A DNA stretch of 64,000 nucleotides, from the NCBI GenBank assembly GCA_003586115.2, contig QVOM02000042.1, positions 74,411,673 to 74,475,672 on the forward strand. The letters run 5' to 3'. Made by a program: the position numbers and the translations under genes. The stretch is from Salvator merianae (Eukaryota > Chordata > Lepidosauria > Squamata > Teiidae). This document shows positions 12,700 to 24,894 of this stretch, one piece after another. Below the pieces are notes generated by a model. The model did no database searches. It saw only the letters and a list, made by a program, of their open reading frames with translations, and was not told the DNA's origin. Every line of letters starts with the position of its first letter. The stretch's first letter is position 1.

Positions 12700-14160
12700 C
12701 CAGTTTACTGACCGAGGGTCGAAACATCCTAAGTTGGCAATACATCCTTTTTCCTCAAAGTGTTTTATTTATATGCGAACGTATGCAGACTTAATCCATA
12801 AATCAACTAAAACTCATAGCTAATCAAGTAATTGCTCCAAGAGTAGTACACATTTTCTCTTGTGCTACCAATTGTGGATACTGCAATACGAATCTATTTT
12901 ATGACTTATTTTGATTCTGCATATTAAAAATATTTTCAATTACCCATGAAAATTAACTTTATGTACTCATTTGACCATCTGAAATGCCGGGTCACATTTT
13001 GAATGTAACAAATGCACATCAACAACCGAACAACTTAACAGTTGACTGATATCCTTTAGAAAATGACAATTTTAGGTAAAAATAAACTCAGTAGGTCTTA
13101 CTTCTGAGTAGAGAGACATAAAACTTAGATTCCATAGGAATCATATGGAAAAGAGGGCAGGAGTGCTACACCTTTAATGACCATACAGAAAAGGTACTTT
13201 CAGCAGATTCTACACCTGCTGCTCTTCTGCACAACCAATTCAAGCTACATACACAACTGCGTTAATATTCTACTGTACATTCACATGAAGAAACCCATTC
13301 TACCTCTGAGAACTATTTGCATTTACCATATCAATAAAATCTATCAATGAGAAGAAAAGCATCAGCAGGTGACCAGAGGTCTGAAACATGCAGGTTGCCT
13401 CTGGGAAGCAGATGGGTCACAGGACAAGCAAAATGAAGAGATTCCAGGCTACAAAACCCCCAAGGAAAGAGGAAGGATGACCTTTTCCCTTTGGTTCTTG
13501 AAGGCTTGGGAGGGTACAATGCTTATCCTCACTGCCGTTTTTGTGAACAGCTGCAAACACCTATTCTGTTTCTTCCCTTTCCCCTGGCATTTACTAATGG
13601 AATTTATTCATTGCTCAGCTCCCTCCCCTGAGGATCTTGGATACCTGGAGAGTTACAAGAAGGAAAAAGAGAGTCATAAAGCAGAAACAGGATGCCCAAA
13701 ACCTCTTCTTCTTAACGGCATTCATCCCTTATGTTCTGGTAAATGGAGTATATGCTGCTTGCTCAGGATTCTTTAACATGCTCCAGAAAGGACTACAGGG
13801 TGGTTTCCTTTTACGCTTTTGTCTTTCTCCATTGCAGTGGATGATCTGGGAAGTGAGACCATCGAGATGGGACTTCCGCCCTTCTAGCAATATGTCTTCT
13901 CGATCCAAGCATCTGTTAAAGCACAGCACATAGTTTGAAGTATGTTTTAGAGGCATCAATACTGTAGCAGCAAAAAAATGATATACAGTTCACATATGTA
14001 CGTAATGAAACATAAATATATTTCTTTATACAATCGCTGTTTTAGAACCATTCATTCAATACAAGTGCAAAACAGCACAGGAGTTCGGTAATCGAGTTCC
14101 ACAGGCTAAGAACCTCAGGTTAGTTTATGAAGAAGGAAAACAAGGTTCTAGTCCTTGTGA
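12700..14160. other. Non-coding stretch, nothing recognised
   Basis: Overlapping open frames at 13369-13959 on both strands lack start context, splice borders and any family motif. Confidence 0.4.
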
Positions 14161-14169
14161 TGTTTTGCT

Positions 14170-14325
14170 TCCTCACCCTGTTATCCTGCTGGGGAGGGTG
14201 GGAGGGAGGGTTATGTTTTAAGAGTGCTTTGTATTTTTATTTTTTTCTTCTTGTGACCACCCTGGGACCGGTTGGTGAAGGGTGAGATATAGATGCTTAA
14301 ATAAAATAAATGATGGTGACAAGTC
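14170..14325 (+). repeat. 3' tail of a SINE/LINE
   Basis: CACCCTGGGACCGGTTGG, then GGTGAGATATAGATGC and an AAATAAAATAAA end: the form of the ubiquitous L2/CR1-type 3' tail in reptile genomes. The 5' boundary is unclear. Confidence 0.45.
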
Positions 14326-14525
14326 TGAGAGCCTAATTTGAGGGTTTTCTTAAACTATATAACGTACACAAATTACAGAACTTTGGGATTGAAAATGGCT
14401 TTTTTTTCTTTTTCTTTTATTGAGTATGCATTATTCTGATTGTAATAATAAATACACATTGACTTTGGGCACTGCAGATGCAATTGGATTTAGAATTTTG
14501 AGGGAAGACAAAGGTGTTAACACAT

Positions 14526-14664
14526 GGGGTCTTTTCACACTTTCCACCTTATTATAGGATAATTATAGGCCAACCACTTCCACTACAGCTGTGGAATGCT
14601 CCACAGCTGTACCAGGAGCAGTTGGACTATATCCCATACTAAGGTGGAAAGTGCTAAAAGCCCC
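14526..14664. mobile_element. 139-bp MITE with ~25-bp inverted ends
   Basis: Left end GGGGTCTTTTCACACTTTCC; the complement of the right end reads GGGGCTTTTAGCACTTTCC. Both continue into CCACCTTA. The flanks read CATG on both sides, a possible 4-bp target duplication. Confidence 0.75.
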
Positions 14665-15015
14665 ATGGCCTGTCAGGTTCTTTAACTATCAGCCATACTG
14701 GATGGAACTGATAGGACTGGAGTTCAATAATATCCACAGGATCCAGAGTCCCCAAATGTAGAATAGTCACACTGTAAAACAGAGTATTTTCTTTTTAACA
14801 TATATGCTCCTGATATTGGTTCATAGTTAAGGCTTACTTTATACTGACTCTCAAACTTTTTTCTCCCATGGATATGAAATATGGCATTTATATCTCTCCT
14901 TTTCCCCAAAGAGCCCAAGGAAGTGCACATCATTCTCTTCCCCTCAGTTTTATCCCCACAACAACCCCATGAAGTAAATTAGAACGAGAGGCCATGATTG
15001 GCCAAAGATCACCTA

Positions 15016-16464
15016 GGGCGCAGTCTGACATCATATATTTAATCTGTATCAGATGAGTATGAAGACTGAGTTCATCTTCTGATTGTTCCCATACTTGCAT
15101 TTTAACATTGACGCAATTCAGATTTGCTCATTCTCACACTCATGTTTCCCATGCATGGCACAGAGAAACTGTACATTTTCTGCCTCCACCACTCACCAAA
15201 TTCCCCTCCCTGTGCAGTCAGTGATGGTTTGCAGTCCCAACATTCAAATCTTGACTTCACAAGCATGGGCAAGTCAAGTTCCAACCTTTGTATGTCCCGC
15301 TGCTGCCTCAGAACATGGATTCACTTGGCAGCATTACTAGTCATTTGCCATTTGCTCCTTCTGCCGCTCCAGCCTGTATCTACACAAGCAGAACTTTAAT
15401 ACCACATGTATCGCACATGTATCGATTTCTGCTCCCTTGCAATTTCACTTTTGTGCAACTGCGCAATTTAAGACTAGCACAAAAACATGGAGAGGTCTGT
15501 GGAGGGGGAAACGTGTGAGGGGCTCCATTATCAAGATAGCATGGCATGTGTCCCACCATGTAGCTATGTGGTGCTGACAGCAAAATTGATACTGAGGGGG
15601 TTCTTTGCCGGGGCAAGATGACTGCACCCCCAAACAAGCACAGTGTTTTGAATTCAAACACTCCCAGGGCGGTGCGGCAAGGACATCAAACATGTCCACC
15701 CCCTGAAAGTGCTTGAGAACAGAAGCAGCATTTAACCTTGCCTTGCCTTAATGATGCTGTTCTGCTGTTGCGTTTTTGCACTAAAGTGATGGAAAGGGTC
15801 CCAGACTTCAGGAGAAAGGGGAGTAACCAGGAGGAAGGAATGCATTTCGGAACTGCCTTCTCTACCCCAGTCCACTGTTATCTCCAGCTGGCCAAGGTAC
15901 CCTCCCTCCCTAGCATGCAGCGAACTATATTGCTGCCTGAAGTTTGCTGTAGCACTGTGGCAGTTTTGCGCAAAACTCTGTAAACCTAGACGGAGCTCTG
16001 TTTTTTTGGTTTAATCAGCGGACAGAAGTAGAGGAAAACTTAAATTTCTTCCTGGCAGTGCTGAATGGGGGAGAAAGGACCAGTTCGGTAAAGTAAAATG
16101 GAGGATGGCTTTCTTTTCTGCTGGCAGCAATGGAAGGGGGGGATAACAAAGGAAGAAGCAACTACTGTGCTTCCTGCCCACCTACAAAATCTGACATTGG
16201 ACGGCAGGAAATGGAAGCCCTCCCTCTGCACACACCCCAAAAAGTACAGTCCCTCCCAAATAGTCTCCTTCCACATTCTCACATCACAAAGTAAAGCGGG
16301 CTAGCCATCTGGAACGGCTTGAGAACTCATCAAATCCAAACGCGAAGTAGTCCAGATTTTGCCAATTTAGTCCAGAAAAACTACAGAAAGGCAATTTCTT
16401 GTCAGGCCAGCAGGAACTGAAGACGGCCTGTAAACTGATTAAATACCGTGTCAGAAGGCGCCCC
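15016..16464 (+). mobile_element. 1.45-kb non-autonomous DNA transposon, family D1 (solitary copy)
   Basis: Left end GGGCGCAGTCTGACATCA; the right end is its inverse (complement reads GGGGCGCCTTCTGACACGG). The interior aligns co-linearly with the element at 26603-27846: the CCCTCCCTGTGCAGTCAG segment, CAAATCTTGACTTCAC, the CTGGCAGCAATGG segment and the AACTGAAGACGGCCTGTAAA sub-end. No transposase frame. More diverged from the other copies than they are from each other, so older. Confidence 0.8.
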
Positions 16465-16465
16465 A

Positions 16466-16560
16466 GTGTAATTTCATGGTTGAGTGGAGATTTGAATCCA
16501 GATACCCCAAAGTTCTACCAACCCAGTGCTTTTGCCACTGTGCTACAGTAAACCATTTAA
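16466..16560 (-). repeat. tRNA-derived SINE fragment
   Basis: The minus strand shows an A-box-like TAGCACAGTGGC and a B-box-like GGATTCAAATCT at tRNA-like spacing (TGGGTTGGTAGAAC between). It abuts the right end of the D1 element. Confidence 0.55.
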
Positions 16561-16600
16561 TAAATGTGGAGGGTGTCAAAAACCTAAGAATGCATATATA

Positions 16601-16733
16601 GGCCGTTTCTGCTCTGGGCCTTATTCTGAGATATATATATTCCAAAAAGGGGCCTGCCATCTGCACTAGCTTATGGACTACAGGCACCCCAATTGCAGAA
16701 TATATCCCAGAATAAGACCCAGTGCAGAAAGGA
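16601..16733. mobile_element. MITE, family H1 (TTTCTGCACT ends)
   Basis: Left end GGCCGTTTCTGCTCTGGGCC, right-end complement GTCCTTTCTGCACTGGGTC; both continue into TTATTCTG and ATATAT. Same family as the clean copy at 62510-62689. Confidence 0.75.
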
Positions 16734-16739
16734 CTACAG

Positions 16740-18450
16740 TTATACACAAACACGCACACTGGCTGAAGCTGGCCAAATGGAAAGGAGAACAGGGTTCCTA
16801 CACTTTTAGAAGTTGTGCAGATTCAGGAAATCCCAGTAGGTGTAACTTCTCATGCAAACAAAACCTGCTGAAACTACTCACCCGTCCTATCCTTTCTAGT
16901 CACCTGATACCGTATTTCAATGGACTTAGCTACTGAATTGCAAAAAAAAAAATAGGCCTATTTACAAACAAACAAAAAAGTCAGTGGTAATATCTACCAG
17001 GTCCTAAATGCAAATATTCTTGAACTGTGCAACATTTTTTCTGCCTACCTCCTGAACAGAGGGCGAGATCGATCCAAATACTTTACTAAAGGCTTACCGG
17101 TCCTCTCTGCGTACTTAGTGTCGCAGGATAGAAATAAAAGCAAAGCTGCCAAAGTTTAAAATCAGCCCCGCTCTTCTGCCTCCAGGGGCGCCAGTCATAG
17201 AAACGTTGGGGAAATTGCTTCTGGTTAGGGAATAAGATAAATACTATGCAAAAATTAAGCAGTCAAAGATTTTCCCATCGGCCTTCTTCTTCTTTATTTA
17301 GGCCCTTAGCAGCACCGACAACAAACGCATACCCAAGACCTTAATCTTAACTCGAAAGAGCTACCCGTCGTCTTGTAGATCTGCAGATATTTGCCTGTTG
17401 ATCGATTGATTAAATGTCCCTTTTCATAACAATAGTTCAGAATAAAAAAAATAAATACTAATAATATAAAACTTTAAAGCATGGGGAGTTTTCTCTCCCC
17501 CCGCATCTCTTTCATTTTGCAATGCACCCGGCAGGTTTTTTATCCTTAACACAAACTCTCCATCTGTGTGTAGAAAAAGAAAAAAAACTACTCACCCCAG
17601 AATTTTTTTCTTTTGTTGTACCTATATTTTTTATTATTTCTTTCTTCTTGTTTTTTCCTTTTTTTTTTTACTTTCAGTTTGTCGTGCAGATTGCAGTAAA
17701 ACCTGGAACGGATTGCTCAGTTATTCAAAATTTATCCATTTGGAGAAGTGCCTAGGAAATCCGGTTTATAAAAACTCCACGTTCCAGAATTTCCGCATCC
17801 TCCTTTTAAATACGCCGAAGCCCAAAAGGGGGGAGTCAATCTGCTGCTGCCTTAAATTTTTGTACGGAAAAGTTAGTTTAATTATGTTAATAGTGCCATA
17901 TCATTTCAGAGGAAGCATTTCTTCTTGGAAGCGATGATATTTGGAGCGGCTGCAAGCGTCTGGCTTAACAGAATGCGTGAAAAGAGAAGTCTGCGGTTTG
18001 CGCCTCTTCGCCTTGCAAGGGTGGCTGCTGCATTATGCTAAAGCGGGTTGCCAATTTCAGAACGGGCTGCGTCAGGAAAATAAATAAATAAAAACGACCA
18101 AACACGAGCATAGAATTAATAAAATTAAGGCTTCGTGTTGAAAACACAGGCTAACCAAGGATGCGCATACTGTATATATCCATCACCCTTCAAGGACAAT
18201 CGATCGTAGATTTTACATAATCACGGTACGGCGCTCGAGTTGGCACTTGTTTATTTTTAAGACACGTATAGATGTTTGTACACTACGTTTTCTCAAACAG
18301 GTCACGCAAATGCCGTAGGACAATAAGAAGCTATAAATAAGGACAGATAATGGGGCAATCCTAGGAACGCATACGGTAAGAGAAAAAAGTCCGGGATGTT
18401 CAGTAGACCCAGGAGGAAAGTCCGTTTAGGGCTCCACAGTCTGCAGCGCT
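16740..18450. other. Upstream flank of FUT10, mostly unrecognised
   Basis: Contains the candidate first exon at 17098-17205, a pyrimidine-rich stretch at 17600-17680 and AT-rich sequence. Open frames here read through low-complexity T-rich DNA and are not credible genes. Confidence 0.35.
17098..17205 (-). other. Candidate non-coding first exon of FUT10
   Basis: On the minus strand a strong donor (ACCG then GTAAGC) ends a stretch lying 5.6 kb upstream of FUT10 exon 2. No reading frame runs through without stops, so if real this is 5' UTR. The upstream boundary is arbitrary. Support is only the donor match and the position; no CpG island is obvious, and it could be chance. Confidence 0.2.
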
Positions 18451-18479
18451 AATGGAACTTTAGTGGTGTCGTTTGGTGC

Positions 18480-18640
18480 TGAACCAGCATCTAATCAGTT
18501 TTCTTAGCAGAGATACAGAAGTGGTTTGCCATTGCCTGCGTCTGGGGAGAGGCTGGGAATCAAACCAGTGATCCTCTGTTTTCCAGACAGATTGCTCTCT
18601 GCCCCTGAGCTACAGCCACTCCCAAGAGCAAGAAGATACA
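18480..18640 (-). repeat. tRNA-derived SINE
   Basis: The minus strand carries TGTAGCTCAGGGGCAGA (A box) and GGTTTGATTCCC (B box, 18555-18566), then a body with GGCAAACCACTTCTGTAT, a segment also seen after the 5S-like head at 34.6 kb. Confidence 0.7.
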
Positions 18641-18659
18641 GCTAGAGCACCAGGCTAGA

Positions 18660-18790
18660 ATCTACCTACCTAGCCCTATCTCACAGGGCTGTTGTGGAGA
18701 TAAAATGGAGAGGTGGAGAATGATGTGGACCACCTTGGGTTCTTTGGAGGAAAAGTGGATAAAAATGCCATAGTAAATAAATAAATAAAG
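18660..18790 (+). repeat. L2/SINE-type 3' tail with AAATA repeats
   Basis: TCTCACAGGGCTGTTGTGG, then CCACCTTGGGTTCTTTGG and TAAATAAATAAATAAA. This is the standard 3' tail of lepidosaur L2-mobilised elements. Confidence 0.55.
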
Positions 18791-18931
18791 GAGGATCTTA
18801 AGAGAAGACTCATCAAATTTCAGAGCATCACTGTCAAAGGAAGAAAGTCTTATCTGTGATAGGACCCTGTTATAAATTATGTCCTCTTTTTTACTATCAG
18901 GACAAAATATCATTATTATTACTTGCTTACA

Positions 18932-18959
18932 CGATGATGATGATGATGATGATGATGAT
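18932..18959 (+). repeat. (GAT)n microsatellite
   Basis: About nine uninterrupted GAT units. Confidence 0.95.
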
Positions 18960-18987
18960 ACTGTATCTTATAACTGACACACGCTTT

Positions 18988-19418
18988 TTTCGCACTTACT
19001 GGTAGCCCACTATACTACAAGGCCTAGCCCTCTTCTGGGCCTCTCCATTCTCCATTCTGATTGGACTAGAGTAGCCCTACCCCCTGGTAGGCCACTGCAT
19101 CTGCTCTGGACACAGCATAGCCTGATCAGAGTGGCCTCTAGACTGGCCCAAGAAATCATGCAGAAGGGCACATATCTGCATAGGCCGGTTTAACAGGGGG
19201 ATCCATTTTAGTAGGTCATCACATTTCACTGCTACAATGGGGCCTCCTAGGACTCTTGAGTTCCCAGCTGTGAGAGCCCTGACAGCAGGCTCTGAAACTG
19301 TCCTGGAACAAATGGATCAAGTGCAGATGGCCTTGTTGCAGGCCTGCTGGACCACTCCAGCTGGGAACCACTCAGAGCAGTTCTAGATGAACCTCCCACA
19401 AGTGCGGAAACGGCCTTA
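18988..19418. mobile_element. H1-related inverted-repeat element
   Basis: Left TTTTTTCGCACTTACTGG and right CCACAAGTGCGGAAACGG form imperfect inverted ends of the same type as the H1 MITEs. The interior is unique and GC-richer; no transposase. Boundaries approximate. Confidence 0.5.
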
Positions 19419-19627
19419 GCCTGCATCTGCACATAGTAAAGAAAAAGTGGCCTGAAATCAGCATAGAGGTGGTAGCATCTGCATGCTAGTGCCTTAATGC
19501 AAATTAAAGGTCAGCGAATGCTCTTCCAATATGTGTTTTCTGGCCTTTAATGTAGATTAGAGGTCAGATGGGAGCACTAGTATCTCTAAGCTGTTTCTGA
19601 ACTACATTTTAAGGTATGTGGAAGCAG

Positions 19628-20168
19628 TCTTAGGCTGTTTCCACATGACGCAGGTTACCATGCACCATGCTAACCATGCTGGGTAGTCTGCCCACAGTGG
19701 GCTGGACTAGCCCTAGTGCAGACTAAGGGCAACCTGTGCTGGCCCAGTTCCAGCTGCTGGCTTCAAAGGCTAGGCCCAGCCCTTAAAACCAGTGCTTGGC
19801 CTTTGTAGTTTCTGACTGGGCTTTTTTCAGTGTGTGCTGATTTCTAGCACAACGTCTGGCAGCAGTTTCTAGTGCACTGCTAAAAAGTCCCCCAATGCTG
19901 TATTCTGGACTATGGGTGTGTGTGTTCCACATATCTCCATAGTCCTGGATGCATGCAGTAGTACACTGGTAGGCCTCATTGTAGAGGTCTACAGCAAGAC
20001 AGGGATGGGGTGCCATTTTTGCATCTTATCCCAGTCTGTAGATTGTTCAATGTGGATGAAGTACACTAGGAGGGGGGTGGGGCTTCTGCTGTCCCCCACT
20101 AACATATAGGCAACAAGCCTTTGGACTCCTTGTTATCTTGGACCAACAGTGAGTGCAGAAATGGTCTT
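19628..20168. mobile_element. H1-related inverted-repeat element
   Basis: Left TTAGGCTGTTTCCACATGAC and right GTGAGTGCAGAAATGGTCTTA are imperfect inverses. The interior open frames carry no family motif. Confidence 0.5.
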
Positions 20169-20689
20169 AGAGTAAATCCTAGAATATATTGTGGCTGAAT
20201 TCTGAATAACCATTCACAGGAATGTGCGGTTAAAGATTAAAGTTGGTCATTGTTTAGACTGCTGTTTCTAGCTTTCTCTACTTTGGGGACAACAGTAGAG
20301 AGTACAGGAAAAAGTGAGGTGTGATGGGAGGCCAGATGAAAAGGGGACAGGGTTCCTGGGCTCTTAACAGTTGCACAGAAGTGGGAGTTTCAGCAGATAC
20401 AGCCCATCCTGCAAGGAACACCTTCTGAAATCTCTCTTCTTTGCAACTAATTCAAGATACAGAATCCGGTCCTTCCATCCACCTGGCTATCCTAGTGATC
20501 TCTTTGCATCCAATTAGATTGCTGCCAAACATGGATGTGGGGGGGAAATCAGTGCAGCTCACATTGCTGCAGTGGCATATAATATAAAAATATACCTGCA
20601 AGTCAACTAAAGAGAGGGCGGGCGTTTAGCACCTGTTCCAGACTTATGATGGGATTGTGTTGATGACCAGCAAGGGCACACATGGCATT

Positions 20690-20885
20690 CCCATCAAGTT
20701 GCTCGCATTCAAACATAACAAAAGCACCTTAGAGATGGTGGCATGTAGCCTTCATGTTCTCATTCCACCTCTAGTCTAGAATCTTCATGAGAGTGGCGAA
20801 AGGCAGAATGATCCCTGCTAAATCATCTCAGAGATGCATTTTTTTTTACTGTGTGTGATTGCAGCCATATTGTCTACCCTTCTTT
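20690..20885 (-). repeat. Dispersed repeat R1 copy
   Basis: CTTCATGTTCTCATTCCACC, then AGAATCTTCATGAGAG and a GTGATTGCAGCC end; parallel to the 24900 copy. Confidence 0.55.
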
Positions 20886-20999
20886 TCCCTTTCAGCAGGT
20901 TCCTCTAGAGTGCTGAGCTATTAATTGGCCAGAAACATTTGCTTGGGACCATATCCCAAGTTTTAAATACACATGAAATTTATTTTCTTTCTTTATTTG

Positions 21000-21250
21000 T
21001 ATATGTTTATTCCGCCTACTTCTTAACAACTTTTAGAATTGATGCCTAGGAACTGCCTCCAGGTTGGAGCGACAGGCATTATGCCTCTAAAGGCCATTGG
21101 CGGGGAGTCGAGAGCAGGTGAAGGGTTTGCCTTTTTCTTCTGCTTAAGAATTTCCAGAAGCAGTTGGTGGACCATTTATTGAGACAGGATGCTGGATAAG
21201 ATGGGCTGTGGCCTGAACCAGCAGAGCTACCCTTATGTTGTTCTTCTCCA
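21000..21250 (+). repeat. Lepidosaur SINE-like repeat
   Basis: GACAGGATGCTGGATAAG, then GGGCTGTGGCCTGAACC and CAGAGCTACCCTTATG, a widely dispersed amniote repeat form; exact family unassigned. Confidence 0.4.
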
Positions 21251-21909
21251 CACAATTAAAAATGCTTCAAACTGTATTACTGGCCCTTAGTTTAATTTAA
21301 AACAAAGAAATTTCCCCATTCAAGTTTTATTCTTTCTTCTTAGGAAAGATTCACAAAATCCTTGATTTTTCCTTTTTTTTTTTTTTCTCTAATGCTACCA
21401 TGTATGTTTGTAGTTGGGGCCACCACTGCACAGTATTCCAACGATACCCATTCAGCTAGTGCTCCTTAGTCCTTTTTTTAATATTGCTCATAAGTGTCGT
21501 GATCACACACATACACACACAAAAAGAAAACTGTAGTTCAAGGACAGCAGATCTCAGTTTGTATGTGTACAGTTCCTAATTCCATCCTTTCAAGACAGGG
21601 CTAAAAAGGTTAAAAACCTGCAGAGTTACTGTTCGTAGCTTTTGCCTCCACATGTTATTAAAAACCATCATTTCTCTCTACTGGCCATATGGAGAGTTGT
21701 GGCCAATAACATCTGGAGTGTCCCAGCTTGGGGGAGCCTGGAACAAATAATCATAAGCGAGGTGAACCAATAGTACCAATATAAGCCACTCTGCCCATGA
21801 TAATCTGTGATGAACTGAGTTGCACTGTGGTCAGTGGGTGTTGTTCCTAATCCTATCCTAGGTAAACATGTGTAGGTTCAATGTTTTAGATGGCCTTTTG
21901 TTGGTGTTG

Positions 21910-22530
21910 AAAGGGGTCTTGTAGCACCTTAGAGACTAACAAAGAGAAAGGAGTTGGTGGTAGCAAGATCTATCTGCACTTACCTGCCAGCAATCAAGAT
22001 CAGTGGGTCCAGATTAGCCCAGCCCACTGATCCAGATCACAGGGAGCTGTGGGCTGGATCAGTGCCATGCACACGGACAGCACTGATCAGGATCACACTG
22101 TGACTGTGAAGCTCACATGAGCTTTGTGGCTGTACTCTCACATTTCTGAAGGCTAGGAACAAAGGTTTCTAGCCTTGGGGCCTATGGAGGGTGATTTCTG
22201 GCAGCCTGCTATGTAACACTGTTGAAAGGCAGACCCCAGGAGTCCCGAACATGGAAGGCATGCCTTCTGCACGCCTCCCATGTTCCAGATCAGGGCCACT
22301 GGTAGACCCAATTAATTGGATCTACCAGTGATCCAGATTAAGGTCCCCCTTAATCTGGATCACACTGTGGCCATTTTCGCACTTACTACACCAGCACAGA
22401 CTAATTAATCTGCGTTAGCATAATACTTTATCATACAGTGCGGACACTGTCCGCACTGCACGGCTGAAAATGGGTCCTGAAGCTACCATCAAGTGTGAGT
22501 AGGCCCCCATCTCTTGCAGACAGAGCAAAC
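21910..22530. repeat. Composite of dispersed repeats
   Basis: Begins with GGTCTTGTAGCACCTTAG and AGACTAACAAAG, the common sauropsid repeat word. GATCC-rich inverted pieces follow (GATCCAGATTAAGG and CTTAATCTGGATC). It ends with an H1-type end at 22372 (GGCCATTTTCGCACTTAC) and a palindrome GTGCGGACACTGTCCGCAC. Confidence 0.45.
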
Positions 22531-22539
22531 CAGTGGGGG

Positions 22540-23560
22540 TCATGGTCTCGTAAATCCATTATTAACATACTTCCATTATTAACATATGTGGCCTAGAAGT
22601 GAACTACATAGACCCTACACAGCCGGTGTGCGCCGGATGAAGCCGAGAAAGGACTCTATTATGCTCTGGGCGATCCCAAGAAACTCAGAATGACTAGTAG
22701 ATTCCCGGATGGAAGGAATCCACAAGACGATTGCTCCATTCGTTGTATGAATGGAGGCTGCTGCCCCCTCTGGTGCCTTCCATTCCTCTGGGTTGCTCCA
22801 CTCCCCCTCTCCTGCCTTCCCTTCACTTCTCTTCTCCTCCCCTACCCTACCCTTTCCCCCCAAACCCCAAATTAAAGCAAAAGGAAAGATTAAAAAAAAA
22901 GAACAAAAAGAACTGAGAAGTGCAAAAAAGAGAACCCGAGAGAGAATCCGCAGAGAACCCAGAGAGCTGCTAGACCACCCCACCACACAGAGCCTACAAC
23001 TCACGTCAGTGTCCGAAGAGAAAGACCAGTCCTCCTGCTCAGTTCAGTCCTCCAGACAGTCCGTCTCCGTTGGAAGCAAAAAAACAAGCTCAGCGGTGCT
23101 TTGGATCCTCTTTTATACAGTGCTTTTTGCCCCCCTCCCACCCATATTTTGAGCAAAAACAGCAAATGCCAAATAGAATACCTCTTTCCCTGGTAGCAAG
23201 GATAGAACAAAATTAAACAGGGCGCCCAATGAGCCACCAAAGAACTCACTCAAAATCCAAAGTCCAATCGCTGATACAAAGACACAGGCCAATAAGAAAT
23301 GATTTCTGATCCATTCAATCACCAAACAAATGTGCAGGCACACGTGCACGCACACAGAAAGAATGGGGGGTGCGATCGAAAACTGCGAAAATCAGCAAAA
23401 ACTGACTGACTATCTTTCGCTTGCATTCATGCATAGATTAGGGAAAATGAACTTTTTCACACAGCCTTGCATTCCTTCAACTGCTTACTGGAGCATGCAT
23501 AGCATTGAAGCGTCATGGAACCTATGCCTCGTTTCCACAGGTACGAGGTGAAAAAACGGT
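22540..23560. other. Intergenic stretch, no recognised gene
   Basis: Two opposing open frames of ~130 codons (22615-23004 minus, 22751-23152 plus) read pyrimidine-rich sequence and have no conserved motif. Possibly internal to an old mobile element. Confidence 0.35.
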
Positions 23561-23845
23561 TCTCCCACAATTTCTATTTTATAAAAATGGCTCGACAAGT
23601 CAATGGACGGCATGGAAGTGCACGACAGGGGGTGGGTGGAGTAAGTTTTATGTTTTCGAAGAAATAACATTGCTTTTTTAAAAAAATTAACCTGCCCTTC
23701 ATTTTTACAAAGGTTTTTGCAACGAAAATGAAGCTGGCCGTTTTTGCACATGCCGTTTTTGCGCAAAAATGAAGTATCAAGGCTTTGTTTCGTTGCAAAA
23801 CAAACAGCGAAAAATTATTTCGTGCACATGCCTAATTAGTTACTG
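23560..23845. repeat. Repeat with GTGCACATGCCTAA end
   Basis: Right end CGTGCACATGCCTAATTA is the inverse of the left end at 35003 (TTAGGCATGTGCA). The interior is rich in TTTTTGC and CGAAA words. A non-autonomous DNA element is likely; the left boundary is not clear. Confidence 0.45.
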
Positions 23846-23849
23846 CAAA

Positions 23850-24890
23850 CTTAGAAGCTGTCAAGGGTTGTCCGCAAGCCCTGCCAGATATGTGTAGCAG
23901 AGATCCCAGCTATTTGTAAGTAAAGATTATAAAACTGGTCTGAGTCCACATCAGATTAATATATCACATTATCCTGGGTTTTAAAGGTACAGGTAGGTAA
24001 TATATTCTAAGTTATTTATCTCTCTATGATAGGATTCTGCAATGAAGAAACCAAGTTACTTAACCTGCTCTGCCATCCACAGGAATAAGGAGGTTACTAC
24101 AATCTCAACACTGGAAAAACTGAACATTAATTACGTTTCAGATTTAATGAATACTTGTATGAAAGCTATTAGCTTAAACAATGCAGTGCTGATAACCTTC
24201 AAACTACAAGGAAGTCTCCATGGAACAAAAGATAATACCTTCTCATGCTGAAATGTGTGATATCACTTCAGCAAAATATCATCTGGTGGGCATTCCCCAA
24301 AGACTAGTCAGGTATCTGATAACAATATTACAATTTTGATTGTTACCATGTGGCCAAGGGTCTTATTAATTCTGTATTTGGGGGCTAAGCAACACTGTCC
24401 ATTTCCACCAAGTCATCATTCTATTTGCAGGCCACAAAAGGGGTTGCTAATTTAGGGAACAGATCCCGCAAAATCCACCACCAACCCTTCCCACTCTTCT
24501 TTATATCTAATCCCCCTGCTTCCTATAGAACACCACTGATTAGGTCAGGATTCTTGGACAGAGGAGATTTAGTTGATGCCAATGCAGAACTAAGGATGCT
24601 TTTGTAATTTTTTTTTTTTTTGCTTGTGTAAATTTTGTCCTTCTGCCAAAAATGCAAAAGAAAAGAGGTGTTGCTCCTCTTCTTTTGTCAGAACCCCCCA
24701 GAACTGGCAATCAACAACTCAGACTGAATTTCCAGCCTTTTATAAGTTTAGCTTAACACTAAATTTTGCAGCAAAGAATACCTTGAGTTCAGAATCTAAC
24801 GTAAAAAATAATTGCTGCTGTTGGTTCGTTAAATTTCAACTAGAGAAGATCATATGGCAATGGCTTATATATGTCATATACATATATGTG
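23850..24890. other. AT-rich intergenic stretch, nothing recognised
   Basis: No conserved frame, RNA gene or clear transposon terminus seen. Confidence 0.4.
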
Positions 24891-24894
24891 GACT

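Noticed and set aside
13369..13959. Overlapping open frames on both strands
   Set aside because: No recognisable motif; open frames of this size arise by chance in non-coding DNA.
18480..18640. A tRNA gene
   Set aside because: A and B boxes are present, but no cloverleaf arms or anticodon loop can be formed; SINE head instead.
22615..23152. Opposing ~130-codon open frames
   Set aside because: Low-complexity Ser/Pro/Phe and Lys/Glu-rich translation of a pyrimidine tract; no conserved domain.
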